Source: Aricia agestis
Lineage: Eukaryota; Arthropoda; Insecta; Lepidoptera; Lycaenidae
Assembly: GCF_905147365.1 (NCBI RefSeq)
Contig: NC_056428.1
Coordinates: forward strand, 5,238,001-5,302,000
Length of the DNA: 64,000 bases
Direction of reading: 5' to 3'
Of this stretch, positions 52,455 through 62,713 are shown in pieces; position 1 is the stretch's first letter, and each line of letters begins with the position of its first letter. The translations under genes were made by a program, and so were the position numbers. The notes below the pieces were generated by a model. The model saw nothing but the letters and a program-made list of their open reading frames with translations. It did not search any database and had not been told where the DNA came from.

Positions 52455-52632
52455 ATAAATGTGTAAGTGCTGTAATTGTCTGTCTGCTATCTCTTCACGC
52501 CCAAACCACTGAACCGATTTTGCTAATATTTGGTATGGAGATACTTTCAGTCCCGGGAAAGGACATAGGAAAATCCGTGAAACGCATCACGTACGATAAA
52601 TTTGCTGCAACGGAGTTGCATGCGTCATCTAG
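52455..52632 (+). mobile_element. Lep1-like Helitron
   Basis: 'gtaagtgctgtaattgtctg', 'ctcttcacgcccaaacc', 'cccgggaaaggacatagg', hairpin 'gcaacggagttgc', 'atgcgtcatCTAG' before T at 52633. The 5' TC is not clear. Confidence 0.75.
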
Positions 52633-52984
52633 TTTTTTATAAAAACGTCCTATATTACTCTTATTTTATATTCCAAAATATGTCAACGAAGTTTCGTGAA
52701 GTCCAACTACTCAGCCTATCCTAGTTTGAGTAGTTTTCGCGTAGCAATCAAACTTACATCCACATTTATATTATTCGTAAAAATTCATAGTGAATTCTAA
52801 ATTTCAAATTGTAGGCTAGTATAAAACTGTACTGAAAATACCTCTAGATAAAGGGTGACCTCAGTTTAATGGTTGGTTTATGTTATTCCAAAGTCCAAAT
52901 CCAGCGCTAGATTGCTACTGGAATAACGAAAACGGGCGCTGGAATGCACTGAAATGAACAAAATTGCATTCCGGTCCATTCCAA

Positions 52985-53112
52985 TGGCCTACTGCATCAA
53001 AAGGCTGGCAATGCATCTGCAGCTCTTCTAATATGGCGAGTGTCCATGGGCGACGGTAGTTGCTTTCCATCAGGTGACCCGTATGCTCGTTTGCGCCCTT
53101 ATTAAAAAAAAC
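52985..53112 (+). mobile_element. Retroposon 3' fragment (ggccggcaacgc family) with A run
   Basis: 'aaaaggctggcaatgcatct', 'gcagctcttctaatatgg', 'tccatgggcgacgg', 'catcaggtgacccgtatgc', 'cgcccttatt' and an A run. It is the last 120 bases of the complete copies. Confidence 0.75.
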
Positions 53113-53170
53113 CGCTATTACATACGTGACATATAATTAAAATCGTAAAAAATAAATAAGTGAGTACTAA

Positions 53171-53449
53171 GGGTCAATTTATAATAGCGCAGAGTCGAAG
53201 CAAAGCGAAATGAATTCTCAAAAACTGAACACAGAATATTCAACCGTAACTCCAGAGCGTAACGTATACATTACTTCTGCGAGGCGAGTCAGCGTTGGTC
53301 GGGCGCATTCACGCGAATTCGCGCGCCTTTTAAAATTCTCAGAAGTAATAAAGTGCGTTAACGATTTAAAGTTAAGGCTGAATTTGTTTTGTTCAGTTTT
53401 AATAATTCGCTTCGATGCGCTTCGACTCTGCGCTAGTATAAATTGACCC
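53171..53449. mobile_element. 279-bp MITE (gggtcaatttataatagcg)
   Basis: Ends GGGTCAATTTATAATAGCGC and complement GGGTCAATTTATACTAGCGC, then 'agagtcgaagc'. Flanks TAA / TTA, near the 3-bp TWA duplication of PIF/Harbinger but not identical. The terminal GGGTCAATT relates it loosely to the 50782 and 51789 family. An open frame of 78 codons inside is incidental. Confidence 0.8.
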
Positions 53450-53454
53450 TTAAT

Positions 53455-54130
53455 CTAAAATTGTAGGTTAATTTAAAAGTAAAACTAAACCAATTAAAAA
53501 AAACAAGACTAGTTTAAAACAGAAACTGGACTAAAATAGATTTAATGGCAGACTAAGTTTAAAACAAAAAGTGTACTTATATAAATAAAGGGTAGTCTCG
53601 GTTTAAAACTGAAACTGTCCTAATCGGGTAGGACAGTGATCGATACTCTGTAAGCTCATTGGATTACCATGTAATTAAAACCACAGAGAGCTACCGAACA
53701 ATTACTAGCTCGGCCCCACATGTTATCTCTTGATACTGATACTGGACAGTGGGATTATGGACACTAGATAATGAATACTGGATACTGGATATTTGATAAC
53801 GTATTTTTATAAGTTTGACGCGTCTGTCTGTATAGTTTGTCTGTCCGTGGCATTGAAGAGTCGATTTTGGTCTAGTTTTTCTTGCAATAATAGTGATTAA
53901 TATAGGTACTTAATACAATTGAGAGCGTTTTAAATCATCATCAACATCACTCGTTTTCCGGGGTATTTTAAATTCAAAATTTATGCTTAGTGTTTCACAA
54001 TAACGTAAGTTAATAATATATTAAGAGGTAAATAATATTATTATAAAAAGACACACACATTGGTCTATCTAATAATGAAAGTTTCAAATCGAGTCACTAT
54101 AGTTCGTGGTCAAACAAACTTTTCAGCTTC
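53455..54130. other. No recognised feature
   Basis: AT-rich. 'ggatactggatatttgataa' and 'gtttaaaac(t/a)(g/a)aaact' words are repeated locally (53510-53620, 53740-53795) without a clear element. Confidence 0.35.
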
Positions 54131-54165
54131 AAAAATACAGGGTGTAACAAAACTAAGTGATAATA

Positions 54166-54628
54166 TTAGGTTGGGGAAAAAGTTTCTTCGCATTGTATAT
54201 AAAAATTCAAAAGATTTTTTTTAAAGTTTATTTACAATTGAATAAAGTATATAGGTATCATTTTGTTCGATAAATTTTTTCCATCTTGTTGGTAGGGACA
54301 TGATCACATTGCTATAAAAATTTGGAGCTTCTCATGAAATAACTACGACAAGTGGTTTTGGCAGTCCTCTTGTGATGTCCTGACACTGAACCTGACACTG
54401 CCTAAGGAATTCTGCAGCGACCGAAACAGGTGGAAATCTGAAGGTGCAAGGTCAGGACTATACGGCGGATGCATTAACACCTCCCAGCCAAACTCCCGTA
54501 ATTTTTGCTGAGTGGCTAAAGATGTGAGAGGTCTAGCGTTATCATGGTGAAAAACCACACCCCTTCTGTTGATTAATTCCGGCTGCTTTCTCTCAACTTC
54601 CTGCTATAATCCCATCAGTTTTTCGCAG
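54166..54628 (-). mobile_element. 3' part of a mariner transposon
   Basis: The minus-strand terminus is TTAGGTTGGGGAAAAAGTTT (54166 onward), a known mariner-type end. The sequence encodes the C-terminal third of a mariner transposase and stops internally near 54628. The 5' two-thirds and the other terminal repeat are gone. Confidence 0.85.
54240..54558 (-). pseudogene. Mariner transposase C-terminal remnant
   Basis: On the minus strand 'VFHHDNARPLTSLATQQKL' holds the second catalytic aspartate region (HDNARPH in intact proteins, His changed to Leu here), and 'PPYSPDLAPSDFHLFRSLQN' holds the third aspartate of the D,D34D triad. Downstream of 'SLGSVRF' the frame is shifted. Further on 'SLPTRWKKFIEQNDTY' and a stop are encoded in another frame near 54250. 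The first catalytic aspartate and the DNA-binding domain are missing. Not functional. The group is judged as mariner of an insect type by these motifs only. Confidence 0.85.
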
Positions 54629-54734
54629 TAAAAAAATTTGGTCTTTCAGCGCTGCTACTTTCACAGTGAATTCTCTACAAGAAACACATACATACCCTAA
54701 AGTATTATCACTTAGTTTTGTTACACCTTGTATA

Positions 54735-55025
54735 TTAGATTAATATCTAATAATCTACTATTACTATCACTTATAATATTTTGACTACTATAATATAATT
54801 TAATCTAAACAGTTCTAATCTAACGTTATTTGTCCAAATCCAAACCAATATTACCAGTATTATAATCTGCCGCTTGCATCAATAAAATTATCTGAACATA
54901 GTATTAACATTATCTTTTCCCATAAGACTAGATAATAGTAAAACTAATTATATAGCTTTTACTAAATAGGCAGTTAACTAAATTCCAAAATATATTTGGT
55001 ATTTACTAAATATAAACTAAAGCCC
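54735..55025. other. No recognised feature
   Basis: Very AT-rich, no family recognised. Confidence 0.4.
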
Positions 55026-55029
55026 TACT

Positions 55030-55668
55030 ATTAACCGCCGTCGTAGGGCTAGGACGCGTTGCCACACTAACACTACAAATTACTACACAGACACACACAT
55101 ACACACACACAAGCATCCTAGCAGTCACTACCACTGAACCCAAGACGTACCGCCGTCGTAGGGCTAGGATGCTCCGACATACCACAACACTGCAAGATCA
55201 CTACTCACTACACTATCATACACACACACAATAATATAATAAATAATATTGCAATAAAAGCCAGGTCTCATGTGTAAGTAACTCACCTCATCACTAACTT
55301 ACACATACTGTAGCTGGTTTTAGTGGCTCTGGTGATGCTATTTTAATATGTATATTGTATACAGTATATAGTCGTCTACTTTAAAAAAAAAAGAATTTTT
55401 CTTTATTTTTTTTCTTTTTTACTTATAAATACTTACTTACATTGTTTTGTTAAAAAGGCTTGGAACATATTTGTAGTAGTCTGTCTGTAGTAATGTCAAA
55501 TATGTCATTAGCTGGTTAAAATAAGTACTTAATTGAATATTGTTTCCTAGTATTTATGTGCATGATGGAAGAGACTGGTCTCCACGACACAAGGAATCCT
55601 AGTGTGGAGATCAGAGTTTGTGTAAATTAAGAGTTGTTTATTGTTATTGTTATTGTTATTGTTATTAA
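55030..55668 (+). repeat. Probable LINE 3' UTR with repeat blocks and (TTATTG)n tail
   Basis: 'accgccgtcgtagggctagg' occurs twice about 115 bases apart (near 55036 and 55150), with CA-rich blocks (cacacacaca) after each. The region ends with 'ggagatcagagtttgtgtaa', 'attaagagttgtttattg' and a (ttattg)n tail at about 55637-55664. Short tandem tails like this are typical of CR1-type LINEs, but no coding part was seen. The assignment is inference. Confidence 0.5.
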
Positions 55669-55669
55669 G

Positions 55670-56155
55670 ACGGTACAATATTTAGGTAAACGATTGTTAT
55701 TTATGTGATAGATAAAATAAGATAAAACCTTTGACGGATTTTGTTATTTTCTATTTATATTGTTTGTATATTTTGTATTTGGACTGCGCAATGCGTATGT
55801 CCCAAAATATTATCTCCAATATACTTAAGTACCTTTTAATACAATGTTTTATTACATTTTCTGGCGAAATATTATTTTGTCTTGCAATCAAAATCCCATA
55901 TATCTTTATGTTATAACAATTATTATGAATCATCTGTTAGTGTGTTTGCGTTAAAACTCCTCTAAAACGAATGAATCGATTATGACTTGTACGAGATAGA
56001 GTCATTGAATAATTAGGTAATTAAAACATTTTTTTAATCAATCTATTCTTATACATCAATGTACGTCACCGAAGCAAGATCCAAAAGATAAGGCGAATAG
56101 TGTAAGTGAAGTCTAAAATACTTATTTCGTCAAACTAACTTTTTATGTTTATTTT
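55670..56155. other. No recognised feature
   Basis: AT-rich. Two overlapping 60-codon open stretches on opposite strands (55731-55933) are hydrophobic or Ile-rich and look like chance. Confidence 0.4.
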
Positions 56156-56668
56156 TAGGGTTCCGTACCTCAAAAGGAAAAAAACGGAACCCTTATAGGA
56201 TCACTTTGTTGTCCGTCTGTCCGTCTGTCAAGACCCTTTTTCTCAGGAACGCGTGGAGGTATGAAGCTGAAATTTATATCAATTACTCAGGTCTACTGTC
56301 CCTTGAAGCTGTGAAAAAATCAAACTTCTAAGCCAACGCAATCAAAAGATACAGCCGTTTATGCCGCAAATTTTCGACACTTGCAAGGGAATCAAAACCT
56401 ACAGGGTGCTTCCCGTGAACTCAGAATCTTGAAATTTGGTACGAAGCAACGTCTTATAGCATAGATAAAGGAAAAATTACGAAAACCATAAATTTTTAGT
56501 TACATCACATAATATATATTTTTTTAATAATTTTAAACTTACTACCCATTTCCTCATAAACGCGTAGAGGTATTAAATTGAAATTCATACCAAATACTCA
56601 GGTCTATAATACCTTTAAGCTGTCGGAACCCTCGGTGCGCGAGTCCGACTCGCACTTGGCCGGTTTTT
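56156..56668 (+). repeat. Interspersed repeat (cttggccggttttt family), complete
   Basis: Starts 'tttttagggttccgtacctc', 'aaaaacggaacccttatagg', 'gtccgtctgtccgtctgtc', and ends 'ggaaccctcggtgcgcgagt', 'ccgactcgcacttggccgg', 'ttttttt'. The middle has 'tcaggaacgcgtggaggtat' and its variant again near 56555 (cataaacgcgtagaggtatt), an internal repeat. Confidence 0.8.
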
Positions 56669-56968
56669 TTTACTTGTGGCACTGGGTGGTTGTAAAATAT
56701 AATTACTTTTTTTTGTTGTTGTTAATATGTGTTTTTGCCATCTAGAAGTCAAAATGCATCATATTATGTGATTTTTTTTACATTCTATAGATATTTGCAA
56801 ATATACGAGCATATTTGCTTGATAATAAAGAATTGGATTTTTAGAATAAAAATTAGAAAAAGTCGTACTACGTTTCATAGTCTCATTATCGAAAAATGGC
56901 AGGCAATTACACAGCGGATCAGAGATAAATAATTCTACAAATCAGACAGCAGTCTATACATAATGATA
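56669..56968. other. No recognised feature
   Basis: AT-rich sequence with a chance open stretch (56729-56932). Confidence 0.4.
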
Positions 56969-57037
56969 CGATTTGCAGAATTTCCCTCCAAAAATTCTAT
57001 AGACCATAGAATCTTTGGAGGGAAATTCTGCAAATCG
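56969..57037. repeat. 69-bp near-perfect hairpin
   Basis: Arms 'cgatttgcagaatttccctc'+'caaa' and complement, with one or two mismatches in the next ten bases and a very small loop. It lies six bases from the hAT-like element at 57043. The shape resembles a precursor of small RNA or a minimal MITE. Confidence 0.75.
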
Positions 57038-57042
57038 AAGTC

Positions 57043-57441
57043 CAGTGTTGCCAGACGGCCAATTCGGTTTCTCCCCAAGTGTTCCCCGAAATCCCCCCAA
57101 AATTCGGGATTTCAAGAGAAATCCCCCCACAAGTTATAAAAGAAAAATTTTGTTCATTATGAATGGGAATTTCACAAATGGATACGATGAATGTACACTA
57201 TTTCTGCAATAGCGTCCAATCTTTATAGAATCAGCATCTTCGCGAGCTCCTTGATCATTTTTATGGTTCCGTAAGTCGTAACCAAAGGGTAGAAACGGGC
57301 CCATAGTACTTAGATTTCGTCGTCTGTTCCCAGATTTTTTCCTCCAACAATCCCCCCAAAAAATTGTTCCCCCCAATTTTCCCCCCATCACCTAAAAAAA
57401 CCTCCAAATTTGGGGGGATTCCCCCCAATCTGGCATCACTG
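57043..57441. mobile_element. 399-bp hAT-like MITE rich in C runs
   Basis: Ends CAGTGTTGCCAGA and complement CAGTGATGCCAGA, typical of hAT. Near both ends there are runs of 'cccccc' with 'aaatccccccc'. The flanking 8-mers (tcgaagtc, aatcggtc) are not identical, though 'aatcgaagtc' and 'aatcggtc' are similar, so the duplication may have decayed. Confidence 0.7.
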
Positions 57442-57774
57442 AATCGGTCGCGTATGACGGCGCCATTTTAATAGGCTGGCACAGATGTTGGCAGGGACTT
57501 GTTGAGAGATGTTTACGAGGCCGACCGCGGTATAAATTCGTGTGTCGCCCGATTTTATGCACGCAACATTGTTTCATACATTTCCCTTGGGAAATCTGCG
57601 TTTAGCGCCAAAGATTTTAATTAGACGATCTTAGCGGTGTAAGTTTAAAGTGGAGCATTAAACTGACGCAACCTGCGGTTCTAGTACTATCATAGAAGTT
57701 TCATAGGCAGATGGACTTGCGTCATCTTGCGTAGTTCAGTCGCGTTATGTCAAACCCAAATGACAGATGACGAC

Positions 57775-57925
57775 ACAGGCTGACCTCACACAGCCGGAAT
57801 TTCATAATAGGAAATTCATTCAGAAATACCGGAATACCATACAATATCAGTACGATCCACACACATTCTGATTTTTTCAGATTATGAATTTCATAGATCG
57901 ATCTGTAAGAATATGAATTTCCGAT
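57775..57925. repeat. Inner foldback 1 (cagattatgaatttcat)
   Basis: 'gccggaatttcataatagg', 'aattcattcagaaataccgg' and, inverted, 'cagattatgaatttcatag', 'tctgtaagaatatgaatttc'. Similar words to 9722-9892. Limits approximate. Confidence 0.45.
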
Positions 57926-58061
57926 TCGCGGCGAGGCACGGCGCGGCATATTTTTGTATAGATTTGACAGATTTCAATTGCGTCAGACGTCTTGCGAATC
58001 TGTCAAATCCATACTAATTTAGAAATGCATCTACGCGTCGCGTTGCGGTCTGAATCAACCC
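57926..58061. mobile_element. Inner MITE 2 (gggttgattcagacc family)
   Basis: 'gcggcgaggcacggcgcgg' and 'tatagatttgacagatttc' on the left pair with 'aatctgtcaaatccatac', 'gaaatgcatctacgcgtcgc' and 'gttgcggtctgaatcaaccc' on the right. The same family as 50782 and 51789. Left limit approximate. Confidence 0.65.
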
Positions 58062-58064
58062 TTA

Positions 58065-58323
58065 GAGCTAGGCAAGGCGCGTTGCGTCGACGCAGCGCTG
58101 CCGTTTGACGCATAGCCGGTCACACGTCAGGCGCTGCGTCATCGCAGCGTTATTACGAAGCAGTCTTAACGTCAACACCCCCTCCCGCTTAGTAGTGGGG
58201 GCTACTGTCCGTCATGTGTGCGTTTCGACGACGCAGCGCGCCGTCTGAACACCTTGGTTATTTGTATGTTAAACAACGCAACGGCAGCGCTGCGTCGACG
58301 CAACGCGCCGTGATGACTGGCTC
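58065..58323. mobile_element. Inner MITE 3, 259 bp (gcgttgcgtcgacgcagcg)
   Basis: Ends GAGCTAGGCAAGGCGCGTTG and complement GAGCCAGTCATCACGGCG, then a shared 'ttgcgtcgacgcagcgctgc'. Very CpG- and GC-rich. Flanks TTA / TAA. Directly abuts the preceding MITE. Confidence 0.75.
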
Positions 58324-58825
58324 TAAGTCGTCATCTGTCATCTCGTCTGTATTGACTATTCAGTTTAGATAATTCGCCCAAATGACGTAGGTCAGTCTAC
58401 TACCTATGAATCAATTTATTCGACGGTACATCGATGGTCTGTATTTGAAATAATAGATTATGCTCGATGTATCTGGTTGGAGCAGAGAATGAAAATTTGT
58501 CTATTTCTTGATTAGAGCCTCAATATGTAGGTAATATGAAAAAACACGATTTTTTTCATACAGTTGTGTGATATTATGAGACCAATGACTAGTGTCCGAC
58601 CGAAACTGATTTTTCATTACTCTTAGTTTCGGCCGAAACCGAAACCGAAACCGAAACTTGGTAAAACATTTAAAATTACGATTATTTACTTAAATTTATT
58701 GATTTTTAACATAAATTACAATTTTTTAAACTAAAGAAAAAGTACCACATTAAATTTTTTACTTTTTGCGACATTCCGTTTTTTTATACGATTCCAAGTA
58801 GATGCGCTTCGTCTCATTCACAGAA

Positions 58826-59560
58826 AATCCGATTTTTATCTTCTGAACGACCAATATTCGAGTTTTAACTTCATAAAACACATGTCCTGTCGGTGTAGTG
58901 TATGACAGATCGAAAAACATACGCGAAAAAATTGTTAAGTTGACAGTTTTGCACAGATATGCGTTTGGTTAGCTTAATTATCGTTTCTTTCTATTTGTTA
59001 CTAAAACAACGTGACAAGGCTCAAAGATGATAAAATGTATAAAAATCATTATTCAAACGAATAACGTAAAAGTAGATTCATTCATCGCGATTCAATGAAG
59101 AATGAAATATATATGTGAAACAAAACGAGATTAACGTCGCCATATAAACGCGTTCATTGTTCAATGAGAACTTAGTTTAATAAAACGTTTAAGTGTGATT
59201 GGTGAAATTCCCCTTTATTCTTAATTAACGCTTAGTGTACACAAAATTGGTTCTACACGTTTAAACGCGTTTATAGCACCAAATTGCATTTAACTAACAT
59301 AAAGTTCACAACAAATCCGAGTTTTATCTTCAGAACGTCCAATATTGCACGGTTAAACTTCATTAAAGCCCTTAAAGTCCTGCCAGTGTAGTGTCAAGGC
59401 GAAACGAAAATCATAGACGAAAATATGATGCGTTTGGGTAGTTTATATATCGTTTATTGCTTTTTTATTGATCCCCGTAGGAACGCGTTTAATGAGAACT
59501 AAGTTTTATAAAACGAAGTTGTGCGATTGGTGAAATCCTCCCTTAGACATACTACTAAAC
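58826..59560. repeat. Two diverged direct copies of a segment of about 250-390 bp
   Basis: Segment 1 (58826-59220) and segment 2 (59312-59560) share, in the same order, 'aaatccga', 'tttatcttc(t/a)gaacg', 'ccaatatt', 'tgcgtttgg', 'atcgttt', 'aatgagaact', 'ataaaacg' and 'gattggtgaaat'. The first is longer. Confidence 0.55.
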
Positions 59561-60022
59561 GACGTACTACTGAAAACAAAATCAATAATTGCAGTATATT
59601 ATTTTTATGGGAGACATGGACACGACCGCCGGCAGTCGAAGTTCAAAACGAAATGACTAAGCAAACTTGCAGTTGACGTCACATTTTTTTTTCTCCAGAA
59701 GGCGTTTTGCCACTAAACCTGAAAAATATACTGAGGGCCGCAAGAGTGAAGCTTACGGGGAAGTCGGCTAGATAAGATTCTAGCAGGGTAGTAACGGTCT
59801 AAGTCCTAAGAGATTGCGTGTCCAAAAAAAAAAGAGTGAGGCGAGATGATTTACTAGATAAATCTCACAAGATATATCCTAAGATATCTTATAATCTCAG
59901 AGTCAAACAAAATTCTTAAGTAAATAAAGTTCACACACAATATAATCAATTTATCAAGCATTTACTAAATCGTTTGTTTAGGAAACATTGTTAAAATAGC
60001 ACGTGATTTGCCAACAGTTATA

Positions 60023-61059
60023 TCTATACTAATTTTATAATTTTGCAGAGTTTGTTAGTTAGTTTGTTTGTTTGTTTGTTTGAACGCGCTAATCTCAGGA
60101 ACTACTGGTCAGATTTGAAAAATTATTTTACTGTTAGATAGCCCATTTATCGAGGAAGGCTATAGGCTATATTTTATTACGCTCAGACTAATAGAAACGA
60201 AGAAATAGAGGAAAATGTGGAAAAAACGGGGGCAAATTATTTGAAAGGGCTTATTTGAACGCGCTAATCTCAGGAACTACTGGTCCGATTTGAAAAATTC
60301 TTTCAGTGTTAGTTAGCCCATTGATTAATAAAGGCTACAAGCTATATTTGATCACGCTGAAACTAATAAGAGCGAAGAAATAGTGGAAAATGTGAAAAAA
60401 TCGGGGGGAAATTATATGAAAGGGCTTATTTGAACGCGCTAATCTCAGGAAGTACTGGTCCGATTTAAAATATCTTTCAGTTTTAGATAGCCCATTTGTT
60501 GAAGAAGGTTATAGGCTATATTTTATCACGCTAAGACTAATAAGAGCGAAGAAATAGAGGGAAGTGTGGGAAAAACGGGGGTAAATTATTTGAAAGGGCT
60601 TATTTGAACGCGCTAATCTCAGGAACTACAAGTCAAATGTGAAAAAATCTTTTAGTGTTAGATAGCCTAATTATCGAGAAAGGCCATGGCTATATTTTAT
60701 TATTCTACGACTAATAGGAGCGAATAAATAGAGGAAAATGTGGAAAAAACGGGGGAAATTATATGAAATTGCTTATTATATTAAGATTCTTAAGAACTAC
60801 TGGAGCAATTTTTATGTTATTTGGCAAACATGAATAATAGACCACGTTAAGGGACATAGGCTATTTTTTTGCGGATAAATGTACGGTCGCGTGAATTTTC
60901 TAAAATACGCAAGCGAAGCCGCGCGGAACATCTATATCTATATAATATAATAAAATCGTAGGAAAGTCAATGCTGTACATTGAATATTTTTGTACAATAA
61001 ATAATACTTGAGACATGATCTACTATACTAACGCGGACGAAGTCGCGGGCAACAGCTAG
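60023..61059 (+). mobile_element. 1,037-bp Helitron with four tandem 175-bp units
   Basis: Starts TCTATACTAATTTTATAATT after an A and ends 'cgcggacgaagtcgcgggc', 'aacagCTAG' before T. The 3' hairpin is CGCG..CGAAG..CGCG. Units begin 'gaacgcgctaatctcagg' at 60082, 60257, 60432 and 60606, so spacing is 175, 175 and 174. They have 'ggtccgatttgaaaaat', 'ataggctatattttat' and 'gaagaaatagaggaaaatg'. Non-coding. Confidence 0.8.
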
Positions 61060-61284
61060 TATTAAATAAGCCTGCTTTTATCGTAGAATATTATAAAATT
61101 CAATAATATAATTTCGATAAAAATAAGTTAAGACAATTTAATGAAAATAAAACGAAGTGTTAATTTTTGATTTGGGACTAATCTGGAATACATAATCTCA
61201 AAACATGTTTAAATGGCGGCGAACTGAGCCAGGGCCTCGTTGGCAAGCAAGCTCAAGTTAACTGCGAAGTTTACCGAACAATGC
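61060..61284. other. No recognised feature
   Basis: Right inner part of the putative hAT-like element. No coding frame, no family recognised. Confidence 0.4.
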
Positions 61285-61464
61285 ATGAGTTTCGGTTTCG
61301 GTTTCGGCTATATTTTGGCCGAAACCGAAACTAAGGCCGAAACTAGATTTTTTGGCCGAAACTGGCCGAAACCGAAACCGAAAGTTCGGTCGGCCATTTT
61401 AGCGTCAATATAATGATAAAATACATTTGTGAATGGATTTTTCAAATTTTATATAAAAATGTCA

Positions 61465-61903
61465 GCCAAGTGCGAGTTGGACTCGCGCACGAAGGGTCCC
61501 GTACCATTTTAGAGCAAAAATAGGTAATTTTTGTTTGTTTGTATGGGAGCCCCCTTAATTATTTATTTTATTTAAATATTATTATTAATTATTAAATAAT
61601 AAATATAACTGAGTATTTTGTGAACATTTCAAGCGCCTAGCTATTGCTAATATTGATATCGAGCAAAGATAGCAAAAAAAAAATACGTTTGTTGTATGGG
61701 AGCCCCCTTTAAATATTTAATTTATTTTATTTTTAGTATTTGTTGTTATAGCGGCAATAGATATACACAATCTGTGAAAATTTCAGAAATCTAGCTGTAG
61801 CCGTTCTTCAGATACAGCCTGGAGACGTACAGACGGACAGACAGACATCGAAGTCTTAGTAATATGGTCCCGTTTTTACTATTTGGGTACGGAACCCTAA
61901 AAA
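61465..61903 (-). repeat. Interspersed repeat (cttggccggttttt family), minus strand
   Basis: On the minus strand it starts 'tttttagggttccgtaccc', 'cgggaccatattactaagac', 'tgtctgtctgtccgtctgt', and ends 'gtacgggacccttcgtgcg', 'cgagtccaactcgcacttgg'. 'tgtatgggagccccctt' occurs twice inside. Nearly complete. Confidence 0.8.
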
Positions 61904-61904
61904 A

Positions 61905-62283
61905 GATTTTCTTCTCAAAACTAATTAGTTATCAAAACTTAACTAACTGCTTATAATTCGCATAGATATAAAATACGTTTGAACCGCGCAAAACAGGACA
62001 CTTCTCCGGCGCTGAATAGCCGTTTTAAATACTTTTTTACTAAAAAACTACGTTAATTTGAAGTGTAACAGGAAATTGCCGTGTTCAAAGGCTCACGACT
62101 TAATAGTTCTGCCTTTTGACTCGTATAGCTAATTACTCTATGTTAATTAAGTAGCGAAAAAGATTAATCGCTTTTAGAAAATGAAGATACGTTTTAGAAA
62201 ATACGCTAACTGGTAGTTAGCCAAACAATGGAAGGTTTCATTAATTAAATATTTAACTTCTTGTAATTTGTACATTAACGCCA
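61905..62283. other. No recognised feature
   Basis: AT-rich, with no family or coding frame recognised. Confidence 0.4.
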
Positions 62284-62697
62284 TCCATGATATTATAAAT
62301 GCGAGAGTATATTGTCTTATCCAGGGGTTCCCAATCTTTTTCAGCCTGCGGCGCAGTTACACGTCGCAATATTTTGTCAAGGCTCTACTCTACCTAGCTA
62401 TTAGAAAAAGATACATAAATTAACACCTTTAGTGATTATACGAGTAGTTAGGTTAAGCAGGTAAATAGTAGTAAACAAATATTTAATCATATTATACCTG
62501 CTTTACATTTGAATTAATATTCTAATTTAAATTTATAATATTTGTGGTTTCGGATAGTGATGAAGGATCGACTCACTCTTGCCTTTCCACGGCGCACCAG
62601 GGTGCCGCGGCGCACAGTTTGGGAACCCCTACTCTAATCTGTTATTTATTTACGACCAAACCGCTAAAGCGATTTTGCTGAAATTTGGTATGAATAT
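62284..62697 (+). mobile_element. Lep1-like Helitron interrupted by an hAT MITE
   Basis: Starts TCCATGATATTATAAATGCG after an A, reads 'agagtatattgtctt' up to 62321, and resumes after the hAT element at about 62640 with 'ttacgaccaaaccgctaaag', 'cgattttgctgaaatttgg' and 'tatgaata'. The 3' hairpin is missing. Confidence 0.7.
62322..62631. mobile_element. 310-bp hAT MITE (caggggttcccaa)
   Basis: Ends CAGGGGTTCCCAATC and complement TAGGGGTTCCCAAAC, a typical hAT terminus. The sub-terminal 'gcggcgca' recurs on both sides. Flanking 8-mers gtcttatc (62314-62321) and ctctaatc (62632-62639) agree at six of eight bases, fitting a decayed 8-bp duplication. Non-coding. Confidence 0.8.
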
Positions 62698-62713
62698 TTA
62701 ATATATTATAATA

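Larger units (their letters stand above)
54138..54728. mobile_element. MITE of the cagcgctgctacttt family carrying a mariner relic
   Basis: The left end CAGGGTGTAACAAAACTAAG with 'tgataata' (54138-54165) and the right part 'ggtctttcagcgctgctact'...'acttagttttgttacacc' (54633-54728) belong to one MITE. Between them lies a mariner fragment. The left inner arm of the MITE is missing, so insertion was accompanied or followed by a deletion. Confidence 0.75.
57690..58435. mobile_element. Outer MITE of the gtaccatcgag family with inserted stack
   Basis: Left part 'atagaagtttcataggcag' with 'gttatgtcaaacccaaatga' (57690-57770) and right part 'agttt', 'aaatgacgtaggtcagtcta', 'ctacctatgaatcaa' and 'gacggtacatcga' (58330-58435) are the two ends of one element. 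Three other foldbacks lie between them. Confidence 0.6.
58592..61400. mobile_element. Putative hAT-like element with CCGAAA-rich ends
   Basis: Left end 'gtgtccgaccgaaactg', 'tagtttcggccgaaaccg', (aaaccg)n near 58592-58660. The right end near 61285-61400 has the inverse: (cggttt)n, 'ggccgaaactggccgaaacc' and 'agttcggtcggcc'. No transposase was recognised. It contains two direct copies of an approximately 370-bp segment and a complete Helitron. That these two ends belong to one element is inference. No clear 8-bp duplication. Confidence 0.45.

Noticed and set aside
57015..57391. Overlapping open frames on both strands
   Set aside because: They lie over the C-run-rich hAT-like MITE (57043-57441) and are Pro/Gly-rich only because of the C runs.
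60082..60775. Regular repeats that might be a CRISPR array
   Set aside because: Units of 175 bases are contiguous and similar throughout, without short repeats and unique spacers. They lie inside a Helitron of an animal genome.
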